Notes: generated by a model from the letters alone, not told the origin. A stretch of DNA of 64,000 nt from JANNBN01 sp031430595 (GCA_031430595.1 JANPBU010000017.1:30584-94583), one strand, 5' to 3'; shown: positions 34,205 through 43,573, counted from the stretch's first letter. Translations and numbers: made by a program.

Positions 34205-34837
34205 ATGCCCAAGGTCTACTCATACATTGTCAGATACGACATCGGCTTCGCACCAAACCCCTATTTCGGCGTTTGCACTCTCGCTACCTGCAAACCAAAG
34301 ATTCGCAAGAACGCCGAGGTTGGCGATTGGGTAGTCGGATTTGGGTCCGTTGAAAACAAGCGGTCCGGCCAACTTGTGTTCGGGATGCAAGTCGAAGAAA
34401 CGCTCACCTACGACGAATACTGGAAAGACCCTAGGTTCCAGTCGAAGAAGCCGAATCGACGCGGAAGCGTTCGCCAGCAGTACGGCGACAACGTGTACCA
34501 CTCAGCCGGTGGAACTAGTGACTGGATACAAGAGGACGGCCGACACAGCTGGGATGACGGGTCTACGAATCTGGGACACCTTGAGCGAGACACAAGCGCT
34601 CCGCGAGTCCTCCTTTCCAAACGCTTCGCTTACTACGGACGGGACTCGGTCATTGTCCCCGTGGACCTTCGCAACATCGATGGATTTGACGTTTGCAAAG
34701 TCGGACGAGCCCATCAAGTGAATCGGCCAGCCGGTGTCGACGAAATGCTTATCGACTGGATTTCAGGTTGCTGCGGGGATGGCCTCGTCGGAGAGCCTGC
34801 CGATTGGACGAAGCCGCTTCGCCCCCTTCGCCGATAG
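34205..34837 (+). CDS. Nmad2 (nucleotide modification associated domain 2) protein
   Basis: The 210-residue product matches Nmad2 well. It has YSYIVRYDIGFAPNPYFG, then CTLATCKPKIRKNAEVGDWV, then a region LVFGMQVEETLTYDEYW DPRFQSKKPNRRGS, and later VLLSKRFAYYG. The family was defined by its recurrent linkage to DNA base-modification genes in phage and bacteria; no reaction is established. The residues Cys, His and Asp in CTLATCKP, VYHS and SWDD could form a site, but that is a guess. It starts on the base after the ThsB-like stop, an unusually tight pairing. It ends 28 bases before the convergent RAMA nuclease gene. Confidence 0.85.
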   Translation: MPKVYSYIVRYDIGFAPNPYFGVCTLATCKPKIRKNAEVGDWVVGFGSVENKRSGQLVFGMQVEETLTYDEYWKDPRFQSKKPNRRGSVRQQYGDNVYHSAGGTSDWIQEDGRHSWDDGSTNLGHLERDTSAPRVLLSKRFAYYGRDSVIVPVDLRNIDGFDVCKVGRAHQVNRPAGVDEMLIDWISGCCGDGLVGEPADWTKPLRPLRR

Positions 34838-34865
34838 AGGTTCCCCTTGAGTAAGCCGGCGAAAC

Positions 34866-35798
34866 TCAAAGACTCGCTGGAAGTGCGGTTTGGCCGGTCT
34901 CTTCGGCCAACATCGAACGCCGGAGTTGGTCGAGTTTTACTCCGCCAAGCCTTGGCACACGCCAAGCGTGCCATCCGTCGTACGCTTCGACGTTGGCAGC
35001 GCTCATTGCGGCCCGCGAAGGAGACGGCCAGGTCAAACCATCGCTTGTCTTGATCGAACCGTCATCGAGCACTTCGGCCGTGAACACTTGGCCGAGTCTG
35101 GGTCGAATGAACTCCAACGGCTCACCGACCTGGATTAGTCCGTTCTCCAACAGATCTGCAACCGTTGCTCGCCGCCCACCATAGAGAACGGCCGCTGGAC
35201 CACTTCTGCCCAGCGGATCTACATCGGGAATTTCCTGCAAAATTGGCTGATGATCAGCTTCTACGTCTATACAACGCCGCTTTTCTGAATCCTCGTATAG
35301 CGAAACAGGAACCACGATGACCGGCAATCCGTTCTCACGAAGGAACTCCAACGCAGATTGAGTTCGACCTTCGAACGAACGCGCTACCAACACAACTCGG
35401 GGTGACCGGTTCACAACCAGCGGCGTGGCAGTCTCCGTGAAGTCTTGCCACGCAGTAAAGAACGATTCAGGACCTTCGTGGTATAGCGAGGCGAGTTCAT
35501 CCAGGCTCGTCGTTCGAGCCCAACCCGCATATTCCAGACACTGGGCTAGCTGGTTTCTATCGACGTCGCGTTTAACTTCAATGACCACAACGCGCCCGGC
35601 CTCATCCAGTGCAAGTACGTCCGGCCGCCCGCCACCGGGCAGCCGAGCCTGTCTCGCAATTGGGAACAGCGCCTCACCAAGAAACGCTTCGAGATCGCTC
35701 CAGACCAAATCTTCGATCTCTTTCTCGTAAAGATCAGGGCCGGGGAGAATCTGTCGAAACGGAACAAGACCACTTGCGGTTACTTCGAACAGCGGCAT
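34866..35798 (-). CDS. PD-(D/E)XK nuclease with RAMA-like C-terminal domain
   Basis: The 310-residue product has a restriction-endonuclease-like core near residues 55-80 (GGGRPDVLALDEAGRVVVIE followed by VKRD). This supplies the Asp and Glu-x-Lys catalytic set. The C-terminal part (about 228-285, LIQVGEPLEFIRPRLGQVF to YDGWHAWRV) resembles the RAMA/DUF4357 domain, which reads modified bases. Together this suggests a nuclease guided by DNA modification, or an accessory of the type I system. It overlaps the hsdM stop by one base (TAATG), so it is co-translated with the modification operon. No signal peptide is seen. Confidence 0.8.
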   Translation of the reverse strand: MPLFEVTASGLVPFRQILPGPDLYEKEIEDLVWSDLEAFLGEALFPIARQARLPGGGRPDVLALDEAGRVVVIEVKRDVDRNQLAQCLEYAGWARTTSLDELASLYHEGPESFFTAWQDFTETATPLVVNRSPRVVLVARSFEGRTQSALEFLRENGLPVIVVPVSLYEDSEKRRCIDVEADHQPILQEIPDVDPLGRSGPAAVLYGGRRATVADLLENGLIQVGEPLEFIRPRLGQVFTAEVLDDGSIKTSDGLTWPSPSRAAMSAANVEAYDGWHAWRVPRLGGVKLDQLRRSMLAEETGQTALPASL

Positions 35799-37297
35799 TA
35801 CGGCTCCATCGAGGTAACGGACAACGGAAGGGTGGCTGCCAACTCGGTGAATTGAGCAAGGGCGGCTTCTAGCTCTTCCACGATTTCGGCGGCGAGAACT
35901 CCTGGCGATGGGAGGTTGCTTGAATCGGTGAGTGATTCGTCTCGGAGCCAGGTGATGTCGAGGTTTGCTTTGTCACGGGCCATCAGTTCTTCGTACGTGA
36001 ACTTACGAAGGCGTTCAGACTCGACACGCTTGCTTCGATCAGCTGGTCCACACGAGTCCACGAAATCGGCGAGATCCTCAAAACGGAGCGTCTTCGTCTT
36101 CAACGTGAAATGAAGATTTGTTCGGAGGTCGTATATCCACGTAGCTTTCGTCCACGGATCAGCAGCTGCTGGCTTGCGATCGAAGAACAACACATTCGCC
36201 TTCACGCCTTGGGCATAGAAGATTCCCGTCGGCAATCGAAGGATCGTGTGCAGATCACATTCGCTCAGGAGTCGTCGTCGGATGATCTCGCCCGCGCCAG
36301 CTTCGAACAACACATTGTCGGGTAGCACCACCGCAGCGCGCCCGCCGATTTTGAGCATCGTCTTGATGTGCTGCAAAAAGTTGAGTTGCTTGTTCGACGT
36401 CGACGCCCAGAAGTCATCTCTCACGATCACGAGATCTTCCTTCTCGGCCTCGCCCGCTTCGTTGACCATCGTCATAGAAGACTTGCGACCGAACGGCGGA
36501 TTCGCTGCGATCACATCAACACGAACCCCAGGGTCGGCACGAAGTGCGTCGGCGACCGTGACCAAACTCTTGCCGCTTGGTGTACCAATCCCATGCAACA
36601 GCAGGTTCATGGCGCAAAGGCGAGCAGTGCCGTCGACGATCTCCCAACCGTGAACGGTTTCATCACGTAGGAACCGTTTGTCATCGGCGTCCATCTCGGC
36701 GATGTGATGCTCCACGATCCACTCGTGCGCCGCGAGCATGAACCCGCCTGTGCCGGACGCCGGATCCGCAATGGTTTCACCCGGCTTCGGTTGCAAACAA
36801 GCCATCATCGCCCGCACTAACGGACGCGGAGTGAAGTACTGCCCGGCACCAGACTTCGTATCTTCCGCGCCCTTCTGAAGCAGTCCCTCGTAGGCGTCAC
36901 CCTTGAGATCGGCATCGACCGACGTCCACGTTTCCTCGTTGATCAGATTCACCACCAGGCGGCGAAGTTTCGCTGGGTCCTGAATCCGGTTCTGTGCCTT
37001 GCGATAGACGGTCCCCAAAGTGCCCGGCTGCTTCCCCAAAGATTCGAGAACGTGGCGGTAGTGCACCTCAAGCTCATCGCCGTCTCGATCGAGCAACGAC
37101 TGCCAATCGAGCCCAAGCGGAACAACCTCGCCTAACCCGGCGTGCATGCGTTCGTCGGCCATCTTCAGAAACAGCAGATACGTCAGCTGCTCGACGTATT
37201 CGATGGTCGACACGCCGTCGTCGCGAAGTACGTTGCAGAAGTTCCACAACTTCTGCACCAACTGGTTTGAGGACTGCCCTTGGCTCGTGGTGCTCAT
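35798..37297 (-). CDS. hsdM: type I restriction-modification methyltransferase subunit
   Basis: A 499-residue HsdM. The AdoMet-binding motif is DPASGTGGF and the catalytic motif NPPFGRKS of an N6-adenine methyltransferase is present. An N-terminal helical HsdM_N domain (VQKLWNFCNVLRDDGVS) precedes them. It methylates the recognition site set by HsdS and protects host DNA. I start at ATG 37297 because a GGGCGGGAA ribosome site precedes it and the HsdM_N domain begins there; the longer frame to 37378 adds non-conserved residues. It is the penultimate gene of the operon, 127 bases after the AlbA_2 gene, with the nuclease coupled behind it. Confidence 0.93.
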   Translation of the reverse strand: MSTTSQGQSSNQLVQKLWNFCNVLRDDGVSTIEYVEQLTYLLFLKMADERMHAGLGEVVPLGLDWQSLLDRDGDELEVHYRHVLESLGKQPGTLGTVYRKAQNRIQDPAKLRRLVVNLINEETWTSVDADLKGDAYEGLLQKGAEDTKSGAGQYFTPRPLVRAMMACLQPKPGETIADPASGTGGFMLAAHEWIVEHHIAEMDADDKRFLRDETVHGWEIVDGTARLCAMNLLLHGIGTPSGKSLVTVADALRADPGVRVDVIAANPPFGRKSSMTMVNEAGEAEKEDLVIVRDDFWASTSNKQLNFLQHIKTMLKIGGRAAVVLPDNVLFEAGAGEIIRRRLLSECDLHTILRLPTGIFYAQGVKANVLFFDRKPAAADPWTKATWIYDLRTNLHFTLKTKTLRFEDLADFVDSCGPADRSKRVESERLRKFTYEELMARDKANLDITWLRDESLTDSSNLPSPGVLAAEIVEELEAALAQFTELAATLPLSVTSMEP

Positions 37298-37423
37298 GTC
37301 GATTCCCGCCCTAATTTGTTTGCGCCCATTTGTACTTCGGTCCGGTTTGGGCCCTCGGAAGGCGCTCGAACCGCCCACACGCTGGGGTTATGCAATTTTG
37401 GTTTGTTTGTCGTTGTTTTCATA

Positions 37424-38866
37424 TCAAGCCCAATACGGTGCGTAGCGGCGGCTCTTGAAGCCGACCTCGGAATCCAGCAGACGGAGTCGGCCGGCCTTCA
37501 CCCCATCGTTCAGAAGCCTCGAAACCTTGGACGGATCTGTGACTTGGAACCGGTCGCGAATCGTGGCGTTCGAGATTTCCAAGCCGTTCACGTACTGAAG
37601 GCAGGCGTGGAGGTAAACAGCACGTGAACGATCCTCGCGGCTCATCTCATCGAAGGGGCGCGGACCGTAAAGTGTCACGATGGTGTTGTCTAGGCGAGCC
37701 TCGAACTTTGGGGCCGGGAGGTGAGCAAGTTCGACTTCGGCAACAATTTTGTCCACGCCGGTGCCACGTTCCTCACAGAATCCGGCTCGGCGGGTGAGTG
37801 CTGCCAGTTTCTCGTTTCGTGACTTGGGTGGGCTATCGAGAAAACGATCAGTGTCAACGAGCGGTGCGCCAGGATTCGTGAATTCGATTCTGTTCGAAAA
37901 GACCTCGATCATCGGACCGGCACCACGGACCGACAGGTCTTGGTGAACCAACGTATTGATCAGCAACTCACGAAGCGCAACCACCGGGTACGCGTACTCA
38001 ACATGACGCACCGGATCAAGGACCTCAATTTGCGGAAGCCGATCAACAAGATGCGCAACGGCCGCTTCAAGACCCAACAAGTAACCCTCGTTGAACTCGC
38101 GTTCCCTCATACCCCGAAGACGCGTGTGGTCGGCATACTCAACAACACGCATCGCCTTGCGGCCAACACGTGGGAAACAACTCAGGTCACGCCCGATTGC
38201 CAGCGCCGCGAACTTGGCGATGTTCCAGGCACCTCGGCCATCGTTGCTGATCATCTGTTCGCTTACGAGTAACGAGATCTTTCCTTCATCACTCGTAGGA
38301 ACCGGCGCTCCAATCAGCCCGCAATGAGTCTCAATGTCAAGAAGGTCCAACACTTCACTCGCCGAGACTCCACCAAGCTCGATGGACTCCTCTGCAGACA
38401 CGTTCTCCATTCGACGCCACAACTCACGCTCAATCGCAGGATGATCAGCAAGCTTCTTTTTGTGCGAACCTACGCGCACGTATGATGTTCCCTTGAACTG
38501 CACTGGCGAGTTCTCGGCGGCAGCGACTTCGAGGACGACAAGACGCTTTCCAACGACTTCTTCCTCGATGAACCGAAACAAAACTTGCGGTTGCAACTGG
38601 GTCGACAACCAATTCTCGATGCCTTGATTGCCCTTGACCGTTTTAGATGGATCGAACGACGTTCCGACGATTTGGCGCGTGCCGTCCTCGATACCCCACA
38701 CGATGATGCCGTGAGACCGCCCGACAAGCTTCGCCCCGTTCGCAATCGCCGACACGTACTCGCCGATCGATTCAGGTTCGTTGAAGTTGTGCTTGAACTC
38801 AACCCACTCCGACTCGAACGGCAACTCATTGATCATCCGAAGGAGTCCCGATTCCTCCGCCGTCAT
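37424..38866 (-). CDS. AlbA_2 / RecG-like HATPase protein in the hsd operon
   Basis: The 480-residue protein has an N-terminal AlbA_2 (Schlafen-related) DNA-binding domain (about 10-130, ESEWVEFKHNFNEPES to SYVRVGSHKKKL). A C-terminal RecG-like HATPase_c_4 region is visible in PVVALRELLINTLVHQDLS and GTGVDKIV. Such proteins are frequent in phage-defence operons and type I systems, probably as regulators or DNA/RNA-binding effectors. Its start overlaps the hsdS stop by four bases (ATGA), so it is made together with the specificity subunit, and it separates hsdS from hsdM. That order is unusual for a plain type I operon. Confidence 0.88.
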   Translation of the reverse strand: MTAEESGLLRMINELPFESEWVEFKHNFNEPESIGEYVSAIANGAKLVGRSHGIIVWGIEDGTRQIVGTSFDPSKTVKGNQGIENWLSTQLQPQVLFRFIEEEVVGKRLVVLEVAAAENSPVQFKGTSYVRVGSHKKKLADHPAIERELWRRMENVSAEESIELGGVSASEVLDLLDIETHCGLIGAPVPTSDEGKISLLVSEQMISNDGRGAWNIAKFAALAIGRDLSCFPRVGRKAMRVVEYADHTRLRGMREREFNEGYLLGLEAAVAHLVDRLPQIEVLDPVRHVEYAYPVVALRELLINTLVHQDLSVRGAGPMIEVFSNRIEFTNPGAPLVDTDRFLDSPPKSRNEKLAALTRRAGFCEERGTGVDKIVAEVELAHLPAPKFEARLDNTIVTLYGPRPFDEMSREDRSRAVYLHACLQYVNGLEISNATIRDRFQVTDPSKVSRLLNDGVKAGRLRLLDSEVGFKSRRYAPYWA

Positions 38867-40269
38867 TTCGACACCTTCTCTCGTGTCTTCTTCGGCTTTG
38901 CTCCGTCCGAAGCCAATCGTTCCGCACGAATTCGCTCAAGCAAAACAGCGGCAGGTTCGTCCGTTGGATCTTGCGGGACAAGGTGGCCCTCAAACGCCGC
39001 TTTCAAAATCGCCCGTCGAAGTCCCGCCGATCGAAGCATCCCAGCCTCAACCGCTCGCTCAGCTGCTTCAAGGAACGAGAATTGGCGCTCAACTTCTTGA
39101 ACGATCCGAAGCTGTTCCTCATCAGAAGGCAATGGGATTGGGAGGAGGCGAAGTTTCTCCTTGGGAATGTGCTTGATAGTTGTCCCGGTAATGAAGCCGT
39201 CGAAGGCATCGCGTTGCGACCACCAACGTATTACGAGAGCTAAATATCGGCTCGACACGCCTTCTTTCGGGCGGACTCGATGTAATGCCTTCTGTATGGC
39301 AAAAGCCGGCCCGTCCCAAACGGCGCACCGACCTGGCTCGCCCCCCTCGCAGACAACGAGATCACCAGAAACGAGCGACACGCGCGGAAACTCGTCAGGA
39401 GAGATGTCCATCGTCGGAACGGTTTCAAGATCGAACCGAAACCACCGAACGTTGATATTGCGCAAATAGGGCGTCGGGTACAGCCCAGTTTGCTTTTTCC
39501 CATCGAGCATTTTTCCGAGTGACATGGTCGAAATTGATCCAAGCGATGTGACACTCCAGGAATCCGGAAGGTCATTGATCCCCAAAGATCGCATCGACTG
39601 TGGCTCCGCCCCAAGCACAGGCCCACCAATCGCGATTGAATGTGCGTCGGGCGGAACAAGTCGACCCGTAACTGCCGCATCAAGGACGCTCGATCGAAGC
39701 TGTTTGAGCTGTTGGCGAACTTTCTGGAGGCCGGCTTCACCTGCATCAAGTTTCGAGAACGCTTCGTCGATAGCTTCAACGATGCGCTTTTGCTCGTTTG
39801 TTGGAGCAACTCGCAACTCAACTTCATTGCCAAGTCGAGAGCCTGGGATGCTTGCCTGATTCACATGATTAGAAATGAGATGCCGTAAACCTCCGGCCAT
39901 CCAAAGGTAGTGAAGCTGACGTGCCATAAAGCGGGGATCACAGTCCGGATAAAACCGCACGCTGGTCATGTGATTCGAAAATGCGAAGTTTCCGACTTTG
40001 TCGAACACCGCTGTCTTCCCAACAAGTTCCAGACTGTTGGTGTTGTTGAACAGAACATCTCCCCGCTCCAAGCGCAGGACACCCGCCGAGGGATCGACGC
40101 TCTTAGTATCGGTAAGGTCAATTGCTCCAACGCGGCTCACATTCATTGGACGGAGATGGGGAATTCCAATACCGGCGGCGTTGTGCCTGCCGCTCGGAAA
40201 TCCAGAGCGAATACCAACCGCTAAATCGCCAACATTCGCTTTAACCCATCCCTTTGGTAATTCGCTCAT
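38863..40269 (-). CDS. hsdS: type I restriction specificity subunit
   Basis: A 468-residue HsdS with two target-recognition halves. The first starts LPKGWVKANVGDLAVGI and the second starts LPDSWSVTSLGSISTMS. Each is followed by conserved helices (EQKRIVEAIDEAFSKLDAGE and EEQLRIVQEVERQFSFLEAA) that space the two DNA half-sites. The duplication is complete, so the subunit appears functional. It overlaps the hsdR end by four bases and is coupled to it. Its recognition site cannot be read from the sequence. Confidence 0.93.
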   Translation of the reverse strand: MSELPKGWVKANVGDLAVGIRSGFPSGRHNAAGIGIPHLRPMNVSRVGAIDLTDTKSVDPSAGVLRLERGDVLFNNTNSLELVGKTAVFDKVGNFAFSNHMTSVRFYPDCDPRFMARQLHYLWMAGGLRHLISNHVNQASIPGSRLGNEVELRVAPTNEQKRIVEAIDEAFSKLDAGEAGLQKVRQQLKQLRSSVLDAAVTGRLVPPDAHSIAIGGPVLGAEPQSMRSLGINDLPDSWSVTSLGSISTMSLGKMLDGKKQTGLYPTPYLRNINVRWFRFDLETVPTMDISPDEFPRVSLVSGDLVVCEGGEPGRCAVWDGPAFAIQKALHRVRPKEGVSSRYLALVIRWWSQRDAFDGFITGTTIKHIPKEKLRLLPIPLPSDEEQLRIVQEVERQFSFLEAAERAVEAGMLRSAGLRRAILKAAFEGHLVPQDPTDEPAAVLLERIRAERLASDGAKPKKTREKVSK

Positions 40270-43067
40270 GCCGCGAGTTCCTTCACAAGGGCTTCCAGAA
40301 GCGATGGCAGCTTCCCGGCAAACTCATTGTTCGCTCGCGCAAAACCTCCATGACTAACGAAAGGTTCAAGTTGGAAGTCCTCAGGCGCAATGGTGAGGCT
40401 ATTGGCGATGTGATCTCGAATTCGGCCGAGCCACGTTTTCTGATCGGCAGTGAAGGTTGTGCCGGTTTGTGTTTGCTGGGCGAGCCAATTTTGGAACCGA
40501 TCGTCGACGGTGAGAGGGAAGGCGACAAGGTCGATGTCGGGTTCGATGGCTTTGCGAACCAGTGAGATGAGGTTTGTGAATTGCTTACCTGCGGTCCCTC
40601 GCACCCTGCTCGCTTCGAGCGCTTCATAGGCGGACCACAACCGTTCAGGCGTCCAGTTGTATGGCGGTCGTCCAATTTCGGCCGCAAGTTCCTTGATGGC
40701 TTTCAGCGTCAGGCGTTTGTCGAAAGGACGTGAGTACAGAATTTGTAAGGCGTCAATGTCATCCTTATGTTCGTTTACGAATGCTTGCCACGATGTCACC
40801 GTTTGGCGCGCTCGATCTGTGGCATCACGGGAGAATCCCGCATCGATCACTTCGTCTTGCGATGTTTCGTCGAGCACTTGGGTGTAGCTCCGGCGGATTT
40901 CGATGATCGCACCTCGGAGTGCGGGTCGTTCGGCGAGGGCTCGACATGCCGTCTCGATGAGCCCTTGTCGAGTCTCGGCGAGCTGATCCGCCGTCGGGTC
41001 AGCTCCACCGTTGGCCGCGAGGGCTTTGTCCCAGGCGTTGTCGATGTCGACGGATTCGGTAAGCATGCGTACGAGATCGCTGAGCTGCAGCCCGTTTGCC
41101 GCTTCGGCGAGCTGTTTGCGGTCGTCGTTGGAGATGACTCGATCGAGCCTGGCAAGGCGGCCGCCGATCGACGACACCACGTCGGGATCACGAACACCGG
41201 CCGCAATTTGATCCAGCAGTTTCTTCAGTGATTGCGTCTTGTTTCGTTCGAGCGGTGCAGAGTCGTTGAATTCGCCTTCGGTTACGCCGACTGCGTCGAC
41301 GATCACGAAATGGGTTTTTGCGGTGGCGTCGGCCGACACTCCTTGCAGGTCGTTCGAATCAATAGTGCGAACACCACGACCCTTCATCTGTTCAAAGAAA
41401 TTACGTGACCGGATCACTCGCATGAACATCACGCATTCAAGCGGCTTGATATCGGTACCCGTCGCGATCATGTCAACCGTGACAGCGATACGCGGGTTGA
41501 AACTGTTGCGGAACTGGTTCAACAGATCTTCAGGCTTCACGCCTGATGTTCGGTAGGTGATTTTCACGGCGAAGTCGTTCCCTCGGCCGAACTCTTCGCG
41601 GCAGATGCGCACGATGTCATCAGCGTGACTGTCGTCCTTCGCAAAGATCAGGGTCTTCGGAACTTCGGTGCGGCCCGGGAAGATGCCGTTGTCGTTGAGT
41701 GGCTTGAACAGGTTGTCGCAGAACGCCCGAATGACGGTGCGGATTTGATCGACGGCAACCACGTCACGGTCGAGTTGCTTCGCGTCGTACACAACGTCTT
41801 CGTCGAGTTTTTCGTAACGGGTCTTGCGGGTATCGCGGTCACGGAACTTCGTTACCAACCCGGCATCAACGGTGGAGCCGTTCTCGGTGATCTGTGTGCG
41901 GATACGGTACACGTCGAAGTCGACGTTCACCCCATCGGCAACTGCTTCAGCGTGACCGTATTCGACGACGAGGTTTTGGTTGAAGAACCCGAACGTTTGC
42001 TTCGCCGGTGTAGCCGTGAGCCCAACCAGGAACGCGTCGAAGTACTCGATGACTTGACGCCACACGCCATAGATCGACCGGTGGCACTCATCGACGATGA
42101 CTACATCGAAACCCTCGATTGGGATCTGAGCGTTGTAGACGATGTCGACAGGTCGATCCGGTTCGATCTCTGAGCCCGACGCTTCATCGATGTCTGGGGC
42201 GAGTTCTTCTTCGCCTCGCAACATCGAATACAAACGTTGCACGGTTGTGATGACCACACGTGCAGCCGGATCGATCCGATTCGAGGCCAACAGCTGCACG
42301 TTGTAAAGGTCTGTGAACTTACGACCATCACCCGGCGTCGCGAACTGCTGAAACTCCTTCAATGTCTGACGACCAAGGTTTGCCCGATCAACCAGGAACA
42401 ACACGCGGTCAGCATCGGCTGTTTTTACGAGACGATACGCAAGGTTCGCAGCCATGAACGTCTTGCCCGAACCCGTAGCCATCTGAGCCAATGCTCTCGG
42501 GTGGTTACGGCACATGGAACCCTCAACGGCGTTAATGGCTTGCACCTGAATACGACGAAGCCCATCGGGACCAACCGGATCAAGTCGACGAAGCCGCGCC
42601 CGCAGCGAACCGCCGTCAGCATCTTCTTTCCACTGCCGTAACCAACGTGCCATCGTCTCGGGTCTGTGAAACGTTACGACCGGACGCGACCGTGGTTCCG
42701 GATCGAACCCGTCAGTGAACATCGACTCGTCACCAGTCGACTCATACAAAAATGGAAGCGGACTTACCAACGCCGGAAGGTCCTTCGGTAATCCTGCGGC
42801 ATACTTCGCCGACTGCGCCTCGACACCAGCGAGTGGAACGCCCGACGGCTTCGCCTCAATCGCCCCAACAGCCTTCTGATCGATGAACAACAAGTAGTCA
42901 GCTCGACCGTGCCCGGCCGCCATTATGAACTCTCGAACCGCAACACCCTGCCCGGCATACAAGTTCATCTCGGTACGGTTCTGCACCAACCAACCACACG
43001 CCACCAACTGCCGATCGATCTCAACGCGAGCACGCGCTTCCGCCGTCAAATACGTCTTGTCACCCAC
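40266..43067 (-). CDS. hsdR: type I restriction endonuclease/translocase subunit
   Basis: A 933-residue HsdR. The N-terminal nuclease domain (about 1-110, with DYLLFIDQKAVGAIEAKPSG giving the Asp and Glu-x-Lys) is followed by a DEAD-like motor. Walker A is MATGSGKTFMAANLAY, the box is DVVIVDECHRS, and a second RecA lobe (VDMIATGTDIKPLECVMF) carries the expected motifs. It cleaves unmethylated DNA after translocation in complex with HsdM and HsdS. It is the first restriction gene of the operon, behind a Phd-type gene 19 bases upstream. All motifs look intact. Confidence 0.95.
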   Translation of the reverse strand: MGDKTYLTAEARARVEIDRQLVACGWLVQNRTEMNLYAGQGVAVREFIMAAGHGRADYLLFIDQKAVGAIEAKPSGVPLAGVEAQSAKYAAGLPKDLPALVSPLPFLYESTGDESMFTDGFDPEPRSRPVVTFHRPETMARWLRQWKEDADGGSLRARLRRLDPVGPDGLRRIQVQAINAVEGSMCRNHPRALAQMATGSGKTFMAANLAYRLVKTADADRVLFLVDRANLGRQTLKEFQQFATPGDGRKFTDLYNVQLLASNRIDPAARVVITTVQRLYSMLRGEEELAPDIDEASGSEIEPDRPVDIVYNAQIPIEGFDVVIVDECHRSIYGVWRQVIEYFDAFLVGLTATPAKQTFGFFNQNLVVEYGHAEAVADGVNVDFDVYRIRTQITENGSTVDAGLVTKFRDRDTRKTRYEKLDEDVVYDAKQLDRDVVAVDQIRTVIRAFCDNLFKPLNDNGIFPGRTEVPKTLIFAKDDSHADDIVRICREEFGRGNDFAVKITYRTSGVKPEDLLNQFRNSFNPRIAVTVDMIATGTDIKPLECVMFMRVIRSRNFFEQMKGRGVRTIDSNDLQGVSADATAKTHFVIVDAVGVTEGEFNDSAPLERNKTQSLKKLLDQIAAGVRDPDVVSSIGGRLARLDRVISNDDRKQLAEAANGLQLSDLVRMLTESVDIDNAWDKALAANGGADPTADQLAETRQGLIETACRALAERPALRGAIIEIRRSYTQVLDETSQDEVIDAGFSRDATDRARQTVTSWQAFVNEHKDDIDALQILYSRPFDKRLTLKAIKELAAEIGRPPYNWTPERLWSAYEALEASRVRGTAGKQFTNLISLVRKAIEPDIDLVAFPLTVDDRFQNWLAQQTQTGTTFTADQKTWLGRIRDHIANSLTIAPEDFQLEPFVSHGGFARANNEFAGKLPSLLEALVKELAA

Positions 43068-43085
43068 GCCGCCGAATCCCCCTAC

Positions 43086-43394
43086 CTACTCCGCCAACGC
43101 AGCAACAAACGCCGCGTCTTTTGCACTCGTCTTTTTGCCGGGCCGTCGTTTCCCACTCGAAACAGGGCGTCCTGATGCCCGGAGCGCCTCCGGGGTCTGT
43201 TTCAATGATTCACCAATCGGCGGATCACCGACAGTTGACTGAAGCCAATCCTCAAGACGGTCCTGATCGATACGCACCAAGGCAGCGATCGGCTTACCGT
43301 TGCGAGTCACCAACGCAGGCCGACCAGAGCGCTCAACCTCGTCAACGACGGCACTTGGGTTCCTGCTCAAATCTCGGATGCTTACAACGTTCAC
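43086..43394 (-). CDS. Phd/YefM-type antitoxin, apparently without toxin
   Basis: The 102-residue product matches the Phd/YefM family at its N-terminus (VSIRDLSRNPSAVVDEVERS, GRPALVTRNGKPIAALVRI). That part binds DNA and dimerises. The C-terminal 40 residues are Lys/Arg/Pro-rich, and no partner toxin (Doc/RelE/PIN) is coded next to it; hsdR follows directly 19 bases later. It may autoregulate the restriction operon, delaying nuclease expression after entry into a new cell. The start is GTG with a near-perfect AGGAGGT ribosome site. Confidence 0.88.
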   Translation of the reverse strand: MNVVSIRDLSRNPSAVVDEVERSGRPALVTRNGKPIAALVRIDQDRLEDWLQSTVGDPPIGESLKQTPEALRASGRPVSSGKRRPGKKTSAKDAAFVAALAE

Positions 43395-43527
43395 GGCTTC
43401 ACCTCCTCTGGTCTACGTACAACTGTCGCACCAACGTTACACGCTGACACACCCAGGTGACTGGCAAAACCACATCAAGTTGGCTGAACGTTCCAGGATC
43501 CATTGCTGGTCGGGCTGGGGCTCGGAG

Positions 43528-43573
43528 TTGCGTGCGCTGATTGGTGACACGGCCTTCGGCCTCCGATACTGCG
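43528..43573. repeat. 46-bp direct repeat, copy 1 (ssb-leader duplication)
   Basis: These 46 bases (starting TTGCGTGCGCTGATTGGTGA) recur exactly at 45785-45830, and similarity continues weakly on both sides. The copy stands upstream of an ssb-start relic, just as copy 2 stands upstream of the real ssb. The repeats bracket the SEC-C gene, suggesting an insertion or recombination scar. Confidence 0.85.
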
